From assembly GCA_949752795.1 (NCBI GenBank), contig OX457058.1, forward strand, positions 32,614,587 to 32,678,586: a stretch of DNA of 64,000 nucleotides. The letters are read 5' to 3'. This document shows, piece by piece, positions 58,401 through 64,000 of this stretch. This DNA comes from Hyperoodon ampullatus (lineage: Eukaryota > Chordata > Mammalia > Artiodactyla > Ziphiidae). Position 1 is the first letter of the stretch, and each line of letters starts with the position of its first letter. Both the position numbers and the translations under genes were made by a program. The notes beneath the pieces were generated by a model. The model was not told the DNA's origin. It did not search any database and was given only the letters and a program-made list of their open reading frames with translations.

Positions 58401-58597
58401 GGGACTTCCCTGGTGGTCCAGGGGTTAAGACTTCTCCTTCCAATGCAGGGGGTGTAAGTTCGATCCCTGGTCAGGGAGCTAAGATCCCACATGCCTCGCG
58501 GCCAAAAAAACCCAAAACATAAAACAGAAGCAATAGTGTAACAAATTCAATAAAGACTTTAAAAATGGTCCACATCAAAAAAAATCTTCAAAAAAAA
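58401..58597 (+). mobile_element. CHR-1-like SINE with extended tail, 17-bp TSD
   Basis: GGGACTTCCCTGGTGGTCCA head, tail with ACAAATTCAATAAAGACTTT and GGTCCACATCAAAA. The TSD AAGAAAATGAGTGGAAG is at 58384-58400 versus AAGAAAATGAGTAGAAG at 58598-58614. Confidence 0.9.
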
Positions 58598-58614
58598 AAG
58601 AAAATGAGTAGAAG

Positions 58615-59780
58615 AAGGGATAATCCCCAAAGACTGTGAACCTGGAAGAAAGAAGGTCAACATCATGTTAGATTTCCTTGCCAGATGGGACTTCAGCTCA
58701 TCTCCCATAGGGGAAAAGGAATCTGGTGAATCACACGAGGTAGAGCCCTATTTGCATGTATGGGGGAAAAGGATGTGTGCATGTATGTTTGCACATGCGT
58801 GTAAGCCTGTATGCTGGGAAGTCAAGGGGAAGAATGTAGTGAACATCTATTGCTTGATTCGCTCACCTTCTCTTATTTTTCTGGAAAAGGACTTTGTTCT
58901 CCTCCATCTACATGGAGAAGAGGAAGCCGTGTTTACACAATATTGCCCTGTCTCCTGGCTACCTAACTCAAGCTCTATTGGATTCAAGCTGCATCAAAGT
59001 CCTTTCTCACAAATTTCAAATTCGAATTAAGATATTGAAATATCAGCCTGTCTGCTCTCTGTGTCTGGATGATACATTCTGGAGCCATTACCAGTGACTG
59101 AACTCCTTCATGTGAACTAGAGAAAGAAAGCTGGACTGCAGCACAAGCAAAGTACCAAAAATGCATGCTGAGCAGAATACATAAGAAAGACCTGCCTGAG
59201 TCTTTAATGCTGCTCCAGTCTGCCTGTGAAAGCAGACTGCATCCTTGACTGGGATTTAGGATTTCCTTGATTTGCATGATTCCTCTAAATTTTTCATATA
59301 ACACACTTAGTAGTCACCCTTTGGCTTAAAGTTTCTATTTCTAGCAACCAAGAGAATTTTTATAGCCATGATCACATATAGAATTTACATTTTTAAACTT
59401 TATCTTATGTATATCACCCTTCTCTCAAGTTTCATCAAAAACTTTAATGAACTTTTATCACAGCTCTTATGACAGTGAACAGTAATTATTTTGCACATAG
59501 ACCACCCACTATACTATGAATTCATGAAGAGTCAGGATGGTGTGTTATTCATCTCTTGATCCCCAGAATGTCAAGGGCTAAGTTGTCTCACTGAGCACCT
59601 AAAACCAGGTGGCAGCGTCTGCAGTGGGAACAGAATTTCCTGCCTTGGCTACTGCTTCCGAGGGAAGCTCCTGACTCACCTGAGAGTCATGATGTGTCCT
59701 TGTCACCCCAGCACAAGAAGGCCAGGAGACTGAGATAATGGGGACAAGTGGGAAATTTCTAGGGGAATCACAAGCTCCAG
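58615..59780. other. Stretch without a gene
   Basis: A 121-codon frame (58665-59030) is open, but I see no similarity, no splice sites in phase and no conserved motif. It is treated as chance. Confidence 0.4.
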
Positions 59781-59788
59781 CACGTCTA

Positions 59789-60510
59789 GAGCTGTACTGC
59801 CCAGTATCCCAACCAGTAGCCTCACGTGGCTCATTGAACACTTGAAACGTGGCCAGTCCGGAGTGAGATGTGCTGTTAGCATAGCATACACACTGGCTTG
59901 TGAAGACACAGTAGGAGAAATACAATATAAAGTATCCCGTTAATAATGTTTACACTGATTACATGATCTATACTATATTGCTTTATATAAAATATGTTAT
60001 TAAAATTAATTTCACCTGTTTCTTTGTACCTTTTTTTCCAAATTCTGTTTTTTTATTGAGGTATAATTAACATATAGCATTATATTGGTTTTAGGTATGC
60101 TACATAATGGTTCAATATTTCCATGTATTATGAAATGATCAACTCAATAAGTCTAATTCACATCCATCACCATACATAGTTATAATTTTTTTCTTGTGAT
60201 AAGAACTTTTAAGATCTATTCTCTGAAACAACTTTCAAATAGGCAATACAGTATCATTAACTATAGTCACATGCTGTACATTGCATCCCCAGGACTTATT
60301 TTATAACTGAAAGTTTGTACCTTCTGACCCCCTTTACCCACTTCACACCTCCCTCTGACCCCCGACCTCTGACAGCCAACAATCTGTTCTCTGTATCTTC
60401 CAGTTTGTTTTTTTCTTTTTGTACCTTTTTAACATAGCTACTAGAAAACAAAGCGACACATGTGGCTCTCCCCGCATTTCTACTGGATCGTGCTGTAGAC
60501 TTTCTTTGAC
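59789..60510. repeat. hAT-like DNA transposon relic, split by an L1
   Basis: GCCTCACGTGGCTCATTGAA, ACTTGAAACGTGGCCAGTCC, AAATTAATTTCACCTGTTTC, then after the L1 CATAGCTACTAGAAAACAAA and TCTACTGGATCGTGCTG. The ends CTGTACTGCCCAGTA and TACTGGATCGTGCTG are loosely inverted. Confidence 0.55.
60036..60417 (-). mobile_element. L1 fragment with 13-bp TSD
   Basis: Antisense L1 (TTATTGAGGTATAATTAACA, TGAAATGATCAACTCAATAA, ATAGTCACATGCTGTACATT). The exact TSD TTTGTACCTTTTT is at 60023-60035 and 60418-60430. It splits the hAT-like relic. Confidence 0.82.
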
Positions 60511-60609
60511 TGAGGATAGAGAACAGGGAAAAAGGAGGAGATGCAGGAAGGGGGGAGAGGAAGGTGAAGGAAGAGAAATTGTCTTTTTTCCGTGAGGAAC
60601 TTTGCTTCA

Positions 60610-60840
60610 AGTTAACATTCATTGAACACTTACTATGCTGCAGGCACCAAGCAGAGAACTTTTACATGTAGTGTTTCATTTAATCTTCACAACAACGGTA
60701 TAAGGTTTCTATTACAACGATCCCTGCGTTATTGATGAGGAAACTTAGGAAAGTGCAAGTAATTGGCCCAAGGTCCTATAGAGAGTGAGATGGTAGAGCT
60801 GGGGTGTGCACAGGAGCCACACCCGCACTCTCATCCTTTA
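60610..60840 (-). repeat. MIR-like ancient SINE (antisense)
   Basis: AACACTTACTATGCTGCAGG, TGATGAGGAAACTTAGGAAA, TTGGCCCAAGGTCCTATAGA in antisense MIR order. Confidence 0.6.
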
Positions 60841-60849
60841 TTCTTCATC

Positions 60850-61640
60850 CTCTGTCCTCTGTGTAGTCCAAGCTAGAAGCTCTGTGTATGTTCTTGCTGA
60901 CTTCTCCCAGAATCTCTGGGCCAAAGCTGCATTGTGTGATTTTCTTTAGTAGAGAGTTCACTGTTTTTTCCTTGAGCAAACATAAGAGGAGTCCTGGTGG
61001 ATTCAGTAATTCTGGATATCAGATCTCAACCAAGCCTCCCTGGGACCATCACCACTCTGCATCTCTTCATGGTAGAGATGGAAGAAGCCAGATTCTCTGA
61101 AACCCTGGCTCAAGAAAATTGGATGGGACCTAATCAGCTGAAAAAACAAGGCTGCAAATTGATCCTGACATGGGAAGTCATCAAGTAACTGCAACGAAAT
61201 TTTCAAGCTGTCAAAACTGTTCAATATGCATTCACTTAGAGCATGCGAGATTAAGAATTCCAATTCTCCACCAGACACCAGTGACGAGCAGAGAAAATGA
61301 ATGGGGCATTATGAATCTAATCTTCTGATGCTAATTGTCCCTGGAATAGCACAGGACACAAACACCATCTTCCCCTGTAGCAGCCTTGAGCGTGCAATTG
61401 GATTTCCATCTGGTTCTTTGTAACCAGGGACCCCACCACTTGGAAGATGAGCCACAGTGCTTACTTAACACAGCAGGCATCCAGTCCTGGATGATGGCTG
61501 TGCACCTTCTGGCCTCTCTTGGCACCAGACAGCAATGCTGGGTCCTTTCAAATCAGGCGATGGCACCAGGGCTCCCTGGAGTTTCTCAGTCCAGGCCTGA
61601 CTACAGGGCTGAACGCAGGACACACATCCCAGGAGCTCTG
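60850..61640. other. Stretch without a gene
   Basis: Several frames of 60-115 codons overlap on both strands with no recognisable product. Confidence 0.4.
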
Positions 61641-61644
61641 GTGT

Positions 61645-62105
61645 ATCAGTGTCCTAGGGCTGTCATAACAAAGTACCACAAACTGGGTGGCTTAAACAAC
61701 AGAAATGTATTGTATCCCAGTTCTGGAGGCTAAAAGCCCAAAATCAAGGTCTTGGCAGTGTTGGTTCCTTTTGAGGGTTGTCAGGGAGAATCTGTTCCAT
61801 GCCTCTCCTCTAGCTTTTTCTGGTTTGTTGACAATCGTTGGGGCTCCTTGGCTTGTAAAATCATCACCCCAATCTCCACTCTCATGTTCACACAGAGTTC
61901 TCCCTGTGTGTGTTTGTCTCTGTGTCCAAATTCCTTCTTTTCATAAGAACACAAGCCATACTGGATTAGGGTCCACTTTGATGACCTCATCTTTACTGGA
62001 TCATCTACAAAGACCTTGTTTCCAAATAAAGTCACATCGACAGGTACTGGGGTTAGGACTTCAGCATCTTTGGAGGAGACTCAATTCAGTCCACAGCACC
62101 TGGGA
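61645..62105. repeat. Ancient interspersed repeat
   Basis: TCCTAGGGCTGTCATAACAA, CAGTTCTGGAGGCTAAAAGC, CCATACTGGATTAGGGTCCA, GGTACTGGGGTTAGGACTTC. This widespread old repeat is nearly full-length here. It explains the 145-codon frame at 61705-62142. Confidence 0.6.
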
Positions 62106-62404
62106 TGGCCGGTGTTCCCTAGGAGGACAATTCTGTCCCTAAACAACGGTCCAGCTTGGAGGCAAAGTCATCTGTCCACTTGACTGTTCCCTGCCACAGA
62201 CCTGGTTTTTCCCTGGGACCCTTGCTGTGGTGGCTGGAGACAGGAAGTGCCCTGTTCTGTCTCGAGCCCCTGGAGCCCTTGGGAGAAAAAGTTCTAGAGC
62301 CATGACTGTCTTGCTCTGTGCCAGCTCGGGCACCCAAGGGTGGGGTGGGTGGGGGCAGAATGTATGCTGTCTCTGTCTTTATTCTTCGCCTGCACCTGTA
62401 ACAG

Positions 62405-62640
62405 GCAGTGTGTCACCTAGATCCATATTCAGGTCTAGGCTCTGCCATTTACACTCCGTGTGACCTTGGAACGTTCTTTGACCTTGTCCAGCCTCATTCT
62501 TCTCACCTGTCAGTAGGGACCAGGATGCTCACTGCCTTCCACACCTTGTGGTGAGGATTACAGGGGGTGGTTTGGGTAAGGCACGGAACACAGGGTCTGG
62601 CACGGAGTTGGTGGGTAATAAACAGTAGCTTCCATCACTA
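62405..62640 (+). repeat. MIR-like ancient SINE
   Basis: CCGTGTGACCTTGGAACGTT, TTCTTCTCACCTGTCAGTAG, then GGTCTGGCACGGAGTTGGTG. Sense MIR order. Confidence 0.6.
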
Positions 62641-63045
62641 AGCCTCGCTTAGGTAGAGCCTGACTTGGGGGAAAGCAGCTCCCACCCTCTGAGAGGCCAC
62701 CCAGCAGATGTCATTCTGAGGACCAGCATTTCCAGGAACCATTTCTTCTGACTAACCACATGTGTGCCTGGCTTCACACACTCTTGAAAATTCTCACTGT
62801 ACAGCCTGTCGGCATTTGAGTCCCAGAGACAAATAAATGCTGGGCTCAGCAGCCCTGGAGTTGGGAGCAAGATGCAGAGAGGGAGAGAAAATGCATGTTA
62901 ATGAAGGAGACTGGAAGACTAATAAATAATTCCATTCGTGAGGATCTACCAGAAAAACAAAACACCCTCTGACCAATCTCCCAGGGCCCAATTAGACCAC
63001 TGCTTTAGCAAACTTGATTTTAAGAGGTGAGTATTCTTTCATCTG
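62640..63045. other. Stretch without a gene
   Basis: Nothing recognisable. Confidence 0.4.
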
Positions 63046-63051
63046 TGTCTT

Positions 63052-63176
63052 AGAGAAGAAAGGAGGAAAAGAAGGAGGGAGGAAGGAAAAGAAGAGAAGA
63101 GAGGAGAGGGTGGGAGGAGAGGGAAGGGGAAGGGCGGGGAGAGGGACAGAGAAGGGGAGAGGGAGAGGAAGTAATG
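63052..63176. repeat. Purine (GA/GGA) tract
   Basis: About 125 bases of almost only G and A on the plus strand, in GGAAGGAAAAGAAG and GGGGAGAGGG units. It explains the Lys/Glu/Arg-rich frame there. Confidence 0.85.
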
Positions 63177-63179
63177 GGA

Positions 63180-64000
63180 AAAATCTATGCTTCTCTTCCT
63201 AGAGTACACGTTCATCTTCTCTGATGAACTCTTTCTCAAAAGACTGATGCACGAGTTGCTCTGACCCCTCTGGCTCCAGGGATGGGTCAGCTAAAGGCAC
63301 ATGCTCATTGCTTCCACAATGCTCCATGGGTCGCCTTGGAAGTCTGTGCCATTCTTGTCTATTCATGTGCCTGCCATGAATATCCGGTGACCTCCTGGTG
63401 GCAGAGACTCTGCCTTATTTGCCTTGGAGTCTCAGGGACATGGTAGGTGCTCAGAAGGTTTGTAAAACAAGTCAACGGGCAGATGAGATGCGTCCACTGC
63501 CACACACATACGAGGAGGAAAAGAACCGTCAGCAAAGATGCTGTTCCCCCAAATCCTTCATGCCAGCCTGCATTTTGTCAGCAGTTGGGATCCATATCAG
63601 GCCTGGAGTCCTTGGAGGGGTGTCATCGTCTCTCCTTCCTGCTGGCTTCACGCCTGGTGTAGGGTGGACCAGGCTGGCAAGACGGAGGGCTCTTCTTCCG
63701 GGAGCTGCTGTGTCCTCTCGCTGTTGCCCTGCTGAAGAGGCATTGCATGAATGGAGTCACCTTCTGTCCCTCTCTGGGACTTAGTGTTTCCATCTCCAAG
63801 ACAGGAGTGTGTGGACTAGACGACCTCTAGGTGTCCTTTCACTATCAGCGCGTCTCTCTACCAACCACCGAGGCAGGTCGCATTGTGCACAAAAGTTACC
63901 CAACTGAGGAAGCAGGTCACTCTGGGAAACCAGCGTGCACTTCGTGTGCCAGGCTTTGCTCCATGGCTGAGGCCACACCCACAGGGGAACATAGGCACCT
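63180..64000. other. Stretch without a gene at the right edge
   Basis: GC-moderate. A 128-codon frame (63398-63784) overlaps two others in different phases and has no similarity I recognise. I cannot exclude an exon continuing beyond the window. Confidence 0.35.

Noticed and set aside
61705..62142. 145-codon plus-strand frame
   Set aside because: Lies in an ancient interspersed repeat, without conserved protein features.
63398..63784. 128-codon plus-strand frame at the right edge
   Set aside because: No similarity recognised and overlapping frames of similar length in other phases; kept only as an unlikely possibility.

Overview
This is mammalian nuclear DNA, most likely from a whale or dolphin (Cetacea). 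The best evidence is about twenty tRNA-derived SINEs of the CHR type, many with long A tails and clear target-site duplications (TSDs). I saw no Bov-A2 or BovB (ruminant) and no PRE-1 (pig) elements. Hippopotamus cannot be excluded, because it shares the CHR SINE family.

The only intact protein gene is MINAR1 (KIAA1024/UBTOR) on the plus strand. Three coding exons (788-3088, 7994-8248, 13486-13683) join in phase 0 with GT/AG borders and give 917 residues. The large first coding exon begins at an acceptor after position 726, so the 5' non-coding exon(s) and promoter lie to the left of the window. A 3.8 kb 3' UTR follows. I recognise no SINE or L1 in it, and it ends near an AATAAA at 17474-17479.

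From 17.5 kb to the right edge I find no functional gene. The most gene-like item is a processed pseudogene of the Wnt receptor FZD3 on the minus strand (about 20093-21845). It has a 16-bp TSD, a poly(A) tract that begins in mid-coding sequence, three frameshifts, one nonsense codon, and a CHR SINE inside its 5' UTR. The rest is a layered retroelement landscape: old L1s interrupted by younger L1s, which are interrupted by SINEs; three L1 copies with 5' inversions (30.9, 36.9 and 39.6 kb); three copies of a Tigger/pogo-like DNA transposon with TIRs starting CAGTAAGTCCCC (29.7, 53.2 and 55.7 kb), one of which keeps the end of a transposase-like frame; a solo ERV1-type LTR with a 4-bp TSD (57421-57898); hAT-like relics, MIR/L2 remnants and microsatellites.

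I did not find a new multi-gene system. The most informative observations are the prematurely ended FZD3 retrocopy, the reuse of one L1-endonuclease site by an L1 and later a SINE at 39.5 kb, the 5'-inverted L1s with microhomology at two of the three junctions, and the deletion derivative of the Tigger-like element. Repeat family names are from recognition by eye, not from a library search.
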